NCBI RefSeq assembly: GCF_009669325.1
Contig: NZ_SZWE01000001.1
Span: 1,989,501-2,053,500, forward strand
Reading direction: 5' to 3'
DNA: 64,000 nucleotides
Origin: Roseovarius bejariae
Lineage (GTDB): Bacteria; Pseudomonadota; Alphaproteobacteria; Rhodobacterales; Rhodobacteraceae
The position numbers and the translations under genes are program-made. Position 1 is the stretch's first letter. The number at the start of each line of letters is the position of its first letter. This document shows positions 44,195-52,821 of this stretch, piece after piece. The notes below the pieces were generated by a model. That model did no database searches, had not been told where the DNA came from, and saw only the letters and a list, made by a program, of their open reading frames with translations.

Positions 44195-44545
44195 TCAGGC
44201 GTTCGCAGTCTTCTTCTGGTGGCTACGCAGCCAAGTAAGTCCGCCGAGGCCACTGAGTAGGAGCGGGAGGTCGGCTGGGAGGGTGATAGGGGCGGCCGGG
44301 TTGTATTCATAAGCTAATGAAAGACTACCAGATGCTTCCCACATGGATGACAGGCCTGAGGTTGCTGTCCCCATCTGCTCAAAGAGACTAGTGTAGATAC
44401 TAAAGTCAAACTGCATAAACTCAATTAAGGTGGAGCCAGAGCCTCCAAACGGAAAACATCTCTGATGTCCCAAATTATCTGACGACGCACAATTTGGCGG
44501 AATATCGCCATGGCGCTGGTGGCAGCCGGCTTGTTGACCGTGCAC
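44195..44545 (-). pseudogene. Truncated VPLPA-CTERM protein gene, C-terminal remnant
   Basis: The reverse-strand frame ends with a sorting signal of the VPLPA-CTERM kind: PAAPITLPADLPLLLSGLGG, then LTWLRSHQKKTANA (LP-A motif, hydrophobic helix, basic tail). Upstream is only a short region (SIYTSLFEQMGTATSGLSSM) and no signal peptide, so it is the 3' end of a gene whose front was lost. The lost part would lie toward higher coordinates (about 44,546 onward, next to the Wza gene at 44674), so a deletion there is the likeliest cause. Confidence 0.65.
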
Positions 44546-44673
44546 GTGTATATCACCTTAATCAGGCGGCGCTGTTTTTGAACGGACTTACTGAGCAGCC
44601 TTTATGAGCGCTCAAGCGACAAAACTATTGCCAGCCCAAGCTTCAGTCAATGGGGTCAAAATGGTTGGCCTCT

Positions 44674-45804
44674 TCAGTCCCCAACCGCTTCTACAGTGTT
44701 AACTGCTCCTGCGGTGCCAGTGATTGCGTTAAGTGTTTTGGTCCACTGCACGAACGGTGCCTCTGTCACGTAGATCGCGTCGCCATCGCGAATGTCGAAA
44801 TCCTGTGCGAGGGGAATACCGTTCGGTTCCGTGAGATTGAGCACGTAGATAACGCTTTGCTCACCAACAAAATCGTTGCGGTCGAGCATCTTATTGACAG
44901 TTTCAGAATCTTGCTTGCGTATCACAAACAGACCAGTTGGATCGGCCGTTTGGCTATTCAGACCTCCGGCCTGCGCGATCGCCTGAAGCGCTGATAGCTG
45001 TCTCATCCCAAAGGGAACATTCGCCTGTTTTCCGGTTGAACCAAGGACAGTGAAAACGCGAGGATCACGGTTAACAAAGATCCTGTCCCCTGCGTGTAGC
45101 TTGAGGTCGTATTCCGGATAGTCATAGACATCCTCAAACCAGATCTCACCCTTGTGTTGATGGCGCAAAACTTTGACGCGGGTCATTTCGGGAGGGGTCG
45201 TGATTCCCCCGGCAGTAGCCAGCATTTCCATCAACCTGCGGCTGGATCGTTCTATCGGATATACCCCTTGTGCAGCGATGCCATTTCCAAGAACCGAGAC
45301 CGTTTCATCGTCACCGGCGGCCCGTTGGACCAAGACCTGTGGCTCCGGTGTGAGGGCTTCCAGTTTCCGAGTTATAATCCGGCGCAACGCCTCTGTTGTA
45401 TTGCCTGCGGCGCGGATTCGTCCGGCATAGGGAATGAAAACGAAACCAGCTTCATCAACCTCGAGAGAGTTGAGGGTTGAGGTCCCGCCATTTCCACGGC
45501 TGAGCACACCCTCGTCCACGTTTTCGTAAATCGTAAAAGAGAGTGTGTCCCCTGGGCGGATTATGCCTAGCGTCGAGGAGGCGTGCTTTATGATGCTATC
45601 AGGAAAGCCAGATTTGGGTTGAACCGCAACCAAACGGTTAACGCGTTCATCCACCTCAACGATTTGGGTCTCGTTGATTTCTCCATCAAGACTACGGATC
45701 TCACTTTTGGTTGGGCCAGGTCGTGGCAGACCGCATGCACCGAGGGCAGACACAAGGACGGCAACGACCAAGAGTTTTGTCATGCGAATAGACAAACTTT
45801 CCAT
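44674..45804 (-). CDS. Polysaccharide export lipoprotein (Wza-like outer membrane channel)
   Basis: A 376-residue exported lipoprotein with lipobox VSALGACG near residue 24. It has a poly-export (PES) domain around IIRPGDTLSFTIYENVDEGV and FVFIPYAGRIRAAGNTTEAL, then two SLBB-like repeats (SVLGNGIAAQGVYPIERSSR and FTVLGSTGKQANVPFGMRQL). This is the octameric outer-membrane channel that exports the polymer with the Wzz/BY-kinase proteins at the left end of the window. It lies on the opposite strand, separated from the main EPS block by IS debris. ATG at 45804 has GGAAG seven bases upstream; ATG at 45783 would also preserve the lipobox. Confidence 0.92.
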   Translation of the reverse strand: MESLSIRMTKLLVVAVLVSALGACGLPRPGPTKSEIRSLDGEINETQIVEVDERVNRLVAVQPKSGFPDSIIKHASSTLGIIRPGDTLSFTIYENVDEGVLSRGNGGTSTLNSLEVDEAGFVFIPYAGRIRAAGNTTEALRRIITRKLEALTPEPQVLVQRAAGDDETVSVLGNGIAAQGVYPIERSSRRLMEMLATAGGITTPPEMTRVKVLRHQHKGEIWFEDVYDYPEYDLKLHAGDRIFVNRDPRVFTVLGSTGKQANVPFGMRQLSALQAIAQAGGLNSQTADPTGLFVIRKQDSETVNKMLDRNDFVGEQSVIYVLNLTEPNGIPLAQDFDIRDGDAIYVTEAPFVQWTKTLNAITGTAGAVNTVEAVGD

Positions 45805-46217
45805 GTAACGACTTCCGATCCTTTTGTGTCTTATCTACGGCACTCTTATCGCAAAGAGCTATCGACTTTTAGCGGCATGATTGAGATCACTTAAAGGCAA
45901 AACAGAGGGGGATTGGCAATCTATAGCAAGCAATTTTTTTGCTGTGTTGCACATAAGATTCATCCCAAGAACCCGGCTCGTTGCATCCAAGTCGAATTGT
46001 CACTAGTTGTGCAAAGCAGACATGTCACTAACAGCGATGACGAGCGCAAAGCCTGCCAGGGTGACGACATCAGGTCTCGTAGGCATCCTGACCTGCCACT
46101 GAATTCTCATCTACCCGTAGTCGGAGCCCTTCAATATGGCGGTCATAAGACTAGGACATTCTGGCAGCAGAAGACTGGGTTCAATTCATGTCATTCTTCG
46201 AATGGAAAGGCCTTATT
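45805..46217 (-). other. Intergenic region upstream of the Wza-like gene
   Basis: A 413-base stretch between the stop of the TPR gene and the start of the Wza-like gene, both on the minus strand. No supported gene is visible, so it likely carries the promoter of the export gene. No ops-like site or palindrome copy is present. Confidence 0.4.
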
Positions 46218-48668
46218 TCAGTTCTCTGTTGTGCCACTGTTTTGCAGGCTCTGTACTAAGGTTCTTGCGTCTTCTATCTGGGGCCGAGTGTCGGTTGGGC
46301 CTGCGATCTCCACTGCATTACGGAATTGTACAAGCGCTTCCTGAGGGCGGTCTAGCGCATGGTAAACTTGGCCCAGGTGGTACTGTACAATAGCGTCGCT
46401 TGGCAGTCCTTGTGCTGCCGCTTCGAGATAAGGCAGAGCCTCGGCGCTGTTCCCGCGTCGATGGACGATCCAGCCATAAGTATCCTGCAGCGCGGGTGCA
46501 CTGGCGTCACGCAGGCGCCGAGCAATGGTCCAGGCGCGCTCCAAGCTATCCTCATCATCGCGATAGGTGGCGAGCAAGCTCGCAAGATTGTTGGCCACAA
46601 CAACTGAGTCGGAGTTCTTTTCGTAGAGTGTCTGGTAAATCGCGATTGCTGAATCTATATTCCCGTCGCGCTCCTGGAAAGAGGCTTTAGCCCAGAGCAG
46701 ATCTGCGTCTTCCGGTGTGTGGCTCAGGCCCTTATCAATCAGGGCTTTGGCCGCCTCGCGATCCCCTTGCCTCATTTGCAATCGCGACAGTTCACGCCAT
46801 AGTTTTGGCCGGGCCGGATTTGCAGCAAGGAGATCGCGATAGAGTGCCTCGGCTGTGTCCAGATTGTCGTTTGCTACATGGACGGCGGCCAGAACCACAT
46901 CCAGCGCCTCGCTGTCGGGAGTTTCCTGTTTAAGTTCCTCTGCGAGAGCGAGGGCGCCGGCTCTGTCACCGGTACCTAGCCTGGCGCGAACGAGGGAAAT
47001 CTTTGTGGCAAGAGTTGCCTCAGCTTCGTTGTTTAAGCTTTCCAGGAAGGACATGGCCTCGTCAACGCCCTGCTGCTGATTGAGCCGCTCAGCTTCAATC
47101 CCATTGGCAGCCTGAATGGCCCTTTCACTGCCTAGACGGCGCAACGTGTCGACGACGCCTCGAACACGGCCGAAATCTTCCATACGAAGATAGAGTTGCC
47201 CCAGAGCGATTAAGATGTCGGTATTGGATGGAGCGAGGCGTAGCGCGGCCAACAAGATGTCTTCTGCAGGGAGATAACTTTCCTCTCCAATCAGTACTTG
47301 GGCAAAGCGGAGGGTCTCTTCTGGGGCATTCCCGGATGCCTCCACAGCTTGGGCCAGGAAATCTCTAGCCAGTTCCTGTTGTCCTCTACGCGCATAGGCT
47401 CTTGCCATCAAAGTCATCGCTTCGGCGTTTTGAGGTGTCTGGTCGAGCGCCATCCGAAGTCCACCGATCGCGGCATCGATATCGTCAGCCTCGATTTGCC
47501 AAGCGGCCTGCATCTTGAGTGCCTCGGGATGCGTCGACTCTTCGGCCAAAACCTCCTCGACGTGGGTACGAGCGCCAACCTCGTTACCGGTGGCGAGCAG
47601 CATTTTGGCCAAGGTGATCTTGATGTCTCGGGACTGTTCTGACGGGTCGGACTCGGCGAGTACGTCCTGAAGCGCTGCAATCGCTTCTGTGCGGTTTCCT
47701 AAGGAAAAATCGAAACGGGCTTCGATGATTTGGAAGGGCACCGGATCGGAGCGCTCGGAGATGGCCTTCTCGATCTCGGCCCGGACGGATTCGGTGTCAC
47801 GGAATTCCATGAGGAAACGGATTAGATCAACTGTCGGGCCGGGATCTTCAGATGCTGAAGCGATTGAAAGGTCACGCAGAAGGGCTTCTGCTGCATCCAG
47901 ATTGTCCCGTGAGAGAAAAAAGCGAATTAGCGTAGCCTTGTGCGCTGGATCATCTGGGAAAAGTTTGATCATCTCCCGCAGCTGCGTCTCTAAAGCACTC
48001 ATATCGCCCAGCATGGCCAACACTCGCAAACGCTCTTTGTGATAACGACTGTTTGTGGGGTCGTCAGCGATCATCCAATCGATTTCAGCAAGCGCTCGAG
48101 TGAAATCTTGCTCGCGAATTGAGTTATCCATGAGGATATTGCGCAGCAGTACATTTTTGGGTTGCTCGGAGAGCAGCACATCGGCTTGGCTCCCCAAGTT
48201 GCGGCGCGCGGCGGCGTCATCATCACGGATTGCTGCTCGATATTCGCGGACAAGGGCGATCGCCTCGACGCGTGGGTCATTGGCAGCTAATTCCTCGGCA
48301 CGCGCACCATGCCGATCCAACTCGTCCCAACTCCCAAACTCGAAGGCCATCTCGGCAAGATTGATGCGGCTTTCAAGATCATCAGGATCCTTCTCGGCCA
48401 AGAACAGATACTGACGATAAGCGCCTCGGCGGTTGCCCCGTTCAAGTTGTAGCTCTGCCATTGTTCTGCGCGCATCCGTGTGGCCGCTATCCAGGTCAAA
48501 AACATTGCGCAACTCCACCATCGCGCGGTCAACATCGCCTTCCTCTACGAGCGAGATGGCGCTCTGGAAGTGTTCCTCGGCCCGCTCTTCCGCAGACTTG
48601 CAGCCGGACAAAAACAAGGCGCTGATCACCAAAAGCACCGCGGGGGAGAGTTGGCTAAGAATACGCAC
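46218..48668 (-). CDS. TPR-repeat lipoprotein of the exosortase/EPS (PrsT-like) type
   Basis: An 816-residue lipoprotein. The signal ends in LFLSGCKSAEE (lipobox LSGC). The whole remainder is built of tetratricopeptide repeats of 34 residues, for example AEEHFQSAISLVEEGDVDRA, then MVELRNVFDLDSGHTDARRT near the front and NNLASLLATYRDDEDSLERA near the back. Proteins of this shape (PEP-CTERM system PrsT) accompany exosortase and EPS export genes and probably scaffold assembly at the inner face of the outer membrane. The start GTG at 48668 has GAGGA about eight bases upstream; the longer TTG at 48683 lacks one. Confidence 0.85.
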   Translation of the reverse strand: MRILSQLSPAVLLVISALFLSGCKSAEERAEEHFQSAISLVEEGDVDRAMVELRNVFDLDSGHTDARRTMAELQLERGNRRGAYRQYLFLAEKDPDDLESRINLAEMAFEFGSWDELDRHGARAEELAANDPRVEAIALVREYRAAIRDDDAAARRNLGSQADVLLSEQPKNVLLRNILMDNSIREQDFTRALAEIDWMIADDPTNSRYHKERLRVLAMLGDMSALETQLREMIKLFPDDPAHKATLIRFFLSRDNLDAAEALLRDLSIASASEDPGPTVDLIRFLMEFRDTESVRAEIEKAISERSDPVPFQIIEARFDFSLGNRTEAIAALQDVLAESDPSEQSRDIKITLAKMLLATGNEVGARTHVEEVLAEESTHPEALKMQAAWQIEADDIDAAIGGLRMALDQTPQNAEAMTLMARAYARRGQQELARDFLAQAVEASGNAPEETLRFAQVLIGEESYLPAEDILLAALRLAPSNTDILIALGQLYLRMEDFGRVRGVVDTLRRLGSERAIQAANGIEAERLNQQQGVDEAMSFLESLNNEAEATLATKISLVRARLGTGDRAGALALAEELKQETPDSEALDVVLAAVHVANDNLDTAEALYRDLLAANPARPKLWRELSRLQMRQGDREAAKALIDKGLSHTPEDADLLWAKASFQERDGNIDSAIAIYQTLYEKNSDSVVVANNLASLLATYRDDEDSLERAWTIARRLRDASAPALQDTYGWIVHRRGNSAEALPYLEAAAQGLPSDAIVQYHLGQVYHALDRPQEALVQFRNAVEIAGPTDTRPQIEDARTLVQSLQNSGTTEN

Positions 48669-49205
48669 AGGTAAAATCCTCAATTGGGGGTCATGGAAAG
48701 GTTCAAACGCATACCAAGTTTATTTCGCATTTTGTCGCTGAATTTGCCTTTCCCGACAAGACCTAGCCTTTGTTTTTATGGGATTTCTTAAGTTTTGCCT
48801 TTGAAATGGCGTCTATTTGTGGATGATCCAAGCAGTTCCAAGATATTGTTTACCGTTTTGGACCCGCGATTGGATGGCCCCATGTTTACGCTTCTCAGAG
48901 CTGACAATATGATACCAGTGCCATGCTAAGGCCCTATGACTGTGAGCGGGTCTAATATTTTCTTCTGTGACGTGCGTCTCGTCTCAAATCCCCCTCGTCC
49001 ATTTGCACTCATGTCTGCAGAGGGCGACGGGTAGACCTTAATTATGTTCCCCACTCATCAGCATTGCTGAGGTTTGCCGCGACAATTTGTTGGCCAGCAT
49101 CTTTATTGCAGCACCTCTCGAAGTACTTGATCAGAGGGCGTCGTCCTCTGCGAACTCCACGGAATTTGCGCGACAAGGTAATTTTGTTTCTTATGAACGC
49201 TTTGT
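48669..49205 (-). other. Intergenic region, no supported gene
   Basis: A 537-base stretch between two minus-strand genes, the TPR lipoprotein and the YdcF-like protein. It includes a small in-frame extension of the TPR gene at its left end and probably the promoter of that gene. Overlapping frames on both strands show no family similarity. Confidence 0.35.
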
Positions 49206-49817
49206 TCAACCGTCCAGACAGATCGTCGGCTCAGTTGCTGGCCATAATTTGCTAGGCAAAAACGTGATAACCCATGTTGCGGTAAACTTACTGAATTCGA
49301 TGAGGTCAATTTGGAACTTGTCATATTCATTTGAAGGATCTGAGACCACCCGTACAACTGATGTAGGGGCGATTGCTTGCTGCAACGCCACCGATGCGCG
49401 AGCCATATGCCTTTGGGACGTGATAAGCGCGACCTCTTCAATTTTCGGCTCACCTTCCAGCCAGCACGCCGCCTCAAGGGCATTCTCGAACGTCGAATGG
49501 GCATCAGGAGCAAGGACGATGCGTTCATTTGCAATCCAATTGGCCTGCTCAGAGTTCGGATCAAACAGCTCAGGGAATCGGGCGGGAATCAACCCAGAGG
49601 TACGGTTTGCACCTGTAATAAATAATCGATCTACACGTCCTGAAGAAAGCAAATCCAGCCCAAGGTCAATGCGATCATAGGCGCCTGTAAACACGATTGC
49701 TGTGCGTGGGAGATCATCGCTCGGATAATGAATGTCTGCTCGGGACACAAAGTCAAAAAGCAGCAAAAATAATAGCACAGCAGCAACCCCCATGATGGAA
49801 AGTAAACGAGTATTCAT
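49206..49817 (-). CDS. YdcF/ElyC-family membrane-anchored protein (DUF218)
   Basis: A 203-residue protein with one N-terminal membrane helix (LSIMGVAAVLLFLLLFDFVS) and a DUF218 domain: RTAIVFTGAYDRIDLGLDLL, then VDRLFITGANRTSGL and DAHSTFENALEAACWLE, with the later SQRHMARASVALQQA block. It is diverged from the other DUF218 gene at 32271. It stands next to the TPR lipoprotein and Wza-like genes on the same strand, so it may serve the same envelope machinery. The start ATG at 49817 was preferred over TTG at 49838. Confidence 0.8.
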   Translation of the reverse strand: MNTRLLSIMGVAAVLLFLLLFDFVSRADIHYPSDDLPRTAIVFTGAYDRIDLGLDLLSSGRVDRLFITGANRTSGLIPARFPELFDPNSEQANWIANERIVLAPDAHSTFENALEAACWLEGEPKIEEVALITSQRHMARASVALQQAIAPTSVVRVVSDPSNEYDKFQIDLIEFSKFTATWVITFLPSKLWPATEPTICLDG

Positions 49818-50340
49818 AGCGACAATGTCAAAAATCAATCGCAGAAGCTATGACACGTTGGGTGCCGGTTCATTGTTTTTCTTTCTTTTCGCCCAATTTG
49901 TCAGTGAACTTGGGCTGCTGTAAGCAGACACCGGCATTGTAAAGCTTCAAGCTAAGTGATTTTTTGCTCTTCGGACAGGTAACGTGGTCAGCCAGTGTAC
50001 AGGCAAGTCTCAGAGGTACTCGTGCATTCTGACAAACTAGGTCAGAAGAACAGGATGTCTGTTGCGATGCGTGCTCTCAACCTCCTCTTCAAAGGGAACG
50101 GAGGCGCCAATCCAAGGTTTGGGCGTGCTTGGCATGGCTTCGCTCTGGCAATCTCGGGCACAGGATGCCGTCAGCATTCGTCGCTTCAAACGCATCACTT
50201 TTCAGAAGATAATTTGACCTTAGCTTAATCTGATCCATCCCCCCCCATCGACTGAATGTAGAAAATCGGTAGGACGTTGCTGTAATCTCCTCGCTTGAAT
50301 TACCCTTGGATACCTAATGGCGAGGCCGTCGCGGAGAGCT
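49818..50340 (-). other. Intergenic region, no supported gene
   Basis: A 523-base stretch between the YdcF-like and rhomboid genes. Small open frames overlap each other on both strands without family similarity. I see no strong hairpin terminator, and nothing else can be supported. Confidence 0.35.
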
Positions 50341-51024
50341 TCAGTGCTCCTTTAACGGCTTGCGGGTAATTAAGAGCGCTGCCATCCAGCCGACGACAAA
50401 CCCTCCCAAATGCGCTTGCCACGCAAGCTGTCCATCCATTGCCCACCACAACACGAAGTTCAACCCTGCCAGCAGCAGTATTACCTTTACGATGTGCCGG
50501 CGCCCTTCACGATCGGTGTGGGTGTCCACGTATTCCCAAGCGAGGATCGCACCCAGAAGGCCAAACAACGCACCCGATGCGCCCACCATGGGGCGCAGAC
50601 CATGGGCAAGCAGGGCAAACACTGCAGCGCCCCCGAGGCTAGCCCCCGCATAAATGATAACGAAGCTGACTTGACCTACTTGGTTGAGGACGGCACGGCC
50701 CAGCGACCACAGGGTGATCATGTTCACGGCAAGATGCACAAACCCGGTATGAAGAAATCCGTAAGTAATGAACATCGCAATGGGCTGTGCGGTGTAGTTG
50801 GGTTTCCAGTTATAGAGAAGCCCGGGCCAGAACGCTCCATAGTCATAAACTAAACGTCGCAATTGGGCGGGCTTGATCATGTAGAGCTCGCTTGAGGTCA
50901 GGGCGAGTTCAATCACGCAGCACACAGTGATGAGGCCCAAAAGGAGTATATGTTTCGAATTCAGCTTCGCCTCCAACGTTTTGTAGATTCGGGTTGCGAT
51001 GCCTGCTTCTCCCGGACCTACCAA
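50341..51024 (-). CDS. Rhomboid-family intramembrane serine protease
   Basis: A 227-residue polytopic protein with six hydrophobic helices. The rhomboid hallmarks are visible: TYGFLHTGFVHLAVNMITLW (the HxxxN motif in helix 2), the catalytic serine in MVGASGALFGLLGAILAWEY (GxSG), and the catalytic histidine in AWQAHLGGFVVGWMAALL. It would cleave single-span membrane proteins inside the inner membrane. It lies beside VPLPA-CTERM genes, but rhombosortases pair with GlyGly-CTERM signals, so I treat it as a general rhomboid. TTG at 51024 is the only start giving the whole N-terminus. Another start inside would lose the first helix. Confidence 0.87.
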   Translation of the reverse strand: MVGPGEAGIATRIYKTLEAKLNSKHILLLGLITVCCVIELALTSSELYMIKPAQLRRLVYDYGAFWPGLLYNWKPNYTAQPIAMFITYGFLHTGFVHLAVNMITLWSLGRAVLNQVGQVSFVIIYAGASLGGAAVFALLAHGLRPMVGASGALFGLLGAILAWEYVDTHTDREGRRHIVKVILLLAGLNFVLWWAMDGQLAWQAHLGGFVVGWMAALLITRKPLKEH

Positions 51025-51293
51025 CCGATTCTTGGTAGATAATCAACCCAATGAGCAATCTAATTATTTCCAGGTCGCCCGCAATAAGCCCCCCTTTGAC
51101 CAACTGTTTCCTGAATTCCGACAATCCTGAACATGTTTGCTCTATTCGGTGCCTCAAAGTTCCCTTTGCCGACATGCCATGTTGACATTAATGCACGAGG
51201 ACTCTTATCATCCAGAGAGAAGTTAATAGCGGCGTCTTGCCTTGCCAAACGAAATTAGCAAGTCATTGCTGCATAATTTTGTGGGGAAAAGCT

Positions 51294-52112
51294 ATGAAGA
51301 GTATAAATATTTATATGTTGGCGACAGCAACAGCGGTTTGTACTGCAGTGCCGGCTTCAGCGGCAACGGTGGTGATTGACGATTTTAGTACATCGGGTGC
51401 CGTAGCCTCTAACTTTGGCGGCAATCCAGCTACGGATTCCCAAAGCACTGCTGGAGCGGATATTATCGGTGGCGAGCGGGATCTCTGGGTCTCGACTGAT
51501 GGTGGCGACAGTTTCGGTTCGCAATTTGAGGCATCGGCTTCGGACGGCGAACTCAATTTCACCAACGGAAGCGGGACGACGGGTCAAGCGATCGTGATTT
51601 ACGACGGTAACGGTGCTGGGGCGACCGCGCAAACATTCAGCTTTAACAGTGTCCCAGGTCCAGACGCGCCTGATTTCCCAAAAGCGTTTTCTGCGAGTGT
51701 CCCAGTCGACACTGCCGGTTTGGGTGGGCTGGATTTCCTACAGGGAAACACGATTACAAATCGCCGATTCGAATTTGATGTCACTAGTTTCGATGCCGAC
51801 GGGGTGCTCCAGTTTGAGGCGTATGTATGGGACACGACCGGTGACTTGGCTCGTTTTTCTGAAACGTTGATCAATCCTTCATCAACAGATGAGCTTGATT
51901 TTTCAACTACTCTGAAGTTCGACGAATTTACCGGGGTCATCGATTGGACTGATGTTGGAGCAGTAGCCTTTTCAGTTGAATCTGAGACAGCGGAATTTGA
52001 TGGGTCGATTGGGTCAATCTCTGTTGTCCCGCTGCCGGCATCAGCCTTGCTGCTGCTTGGTGGACTAGGCGGTTTCGCCGCAGTTGGAAGACGTCGGCGT
52101 CGTAAAGCCTGA
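51294..52112 (+). CDS. VPLPA-CTERM sorted extracellular protein
   Basis: A 272-residue secreted protein. A signal peptide (INIYMLATATAVCTAVPASA) leads into a Ser/Thr/Asp/Gly-rich beta-type body (VVIDDFSTSGAVASNFGGNP, FTNGSGTTGQAIVIYDGNGA) and a C-terminal sorting signal: VVPLPASALLLLGGLGGFAA followed by VGRRRRRKA. That is the VPLPA motif, hydrophobic helix and Arg-rich tail recognised by the exosortase at 38690. No catalytic motif is visible; many such proteins are surface or EPS-associated. ATG at 51294 follows GGGGAAAAG. A terminator-like hairpin lies downstream at 52161. Confidence 0.87.
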   Translation: MKSINIYMLATATAVCTAVPASAATVVIDDFSTSGAVASNFGGNPATDSQSTAGADIIGGERDLWVSTDGGDSFGSQFEASASDGELNFTNGSGTTGQAIVIYDGNGAGATAQTFSFNSVPGPDAPDFPKAFSASVPVDTAGLGGLDFLQGNTITNRRFEFDVTSFDADGVLQFEAYVWDTTGDLARFSETLINPSSTDELDFSTTLKFDEFTGVIDWTDVGAVAFSVESETAEFDGSIGSISVVPLPASALLLLGGLGGFAAVGRRRRRKA

Positions 52113-52160
52113 AAACGGTACGCCCGTTTGAGACAAACGGTATGAATAGAAAATTGGTAG

Positions 52161-52193
52161 GCCATGAGGGTTTCAGACTCTCATGGCATTTTT
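52161..52193 (+). terminator. Rho-independent terminator after the VPLPA-CTERM gene
   Basis: A perfect 8-base stem, GCCATGAG (52161-52168) and CTCATGGC (52180-52187), with an 11-base loop followed by ATTTTT. It lies 48 bases after the stop of the VPLPA-CTERM gene and would end its transcript. Confidence 0.78.
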
Positions 52194-52821
52194 CGTTGTA
52201 TTTTGAAGAACTCGAGAAGGGTTTAATTGTAGGTGACTGGTATGCCCGATCTTTTTGACAGCCTTATCGGAAATTGGAAAATGCCATACTCCGGAATGGG
52301 TTGACTTATCCCAAAAATATTTGAAATAGGGCGGTTCATTTCTGGGCAATGAAAGAAATGCCAGCGATCTTCATTTTGCCTGACCCACGGTCCATCCGTA
52401 CTCAGTTACATGTACTCGACTCTTGATCTGTTGCGCGGCATTTCGCCGGATCAATGAGGCCCAACTTGTATTAGAATCTGTCCTAAGCTATCCCTTTAAG
52501 AAATTGGGGTATAACCAAGACAGGCAGGCAACCATGGCGGATCCAAACAATTCTCATCCTTTTCTGGCACGAACTGAAATCTCTGGATCTAACAGGCGTA
52601 AGCCTGCGCGCGGATCCATTGGGTGTGAGGCATGCCTGGGACGGGGCGCCGGAAAAACTGTGCGCTGAGCAACTTTGGCGACTGTAGTTGTTGGCATTGG
52701 TTTCATTTCATACACAGTTCTGGTCAAAATTACAGACCGTTTCCGTCCAACTTCCGCCCGATTCTTTTGCTGAGTTATGGATTAATAACCAATTCTTGGT
52801 CAAAGATGATCGGAGAGCAGA
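52194..52821 (+). other. Intergenic region upstream of the aminotransferase fusion
   Basis: A 628-base stretch with no supported gene. The base composition is AT-richer in places. The aminotransferase-reductase gene follows with AGAG-type purines just before ATG at 52822. The promoter is presumably here. Confidence 0.35.

Noticed and set aside
50341..51024. Rhomboid considered as a rhombosortase partner of the CTERM proteins
   Set aside because: Rhombosortases act with GlyGly-CTERM signals; the proteins here carry VPLPA-type signals handled by the exosortase.
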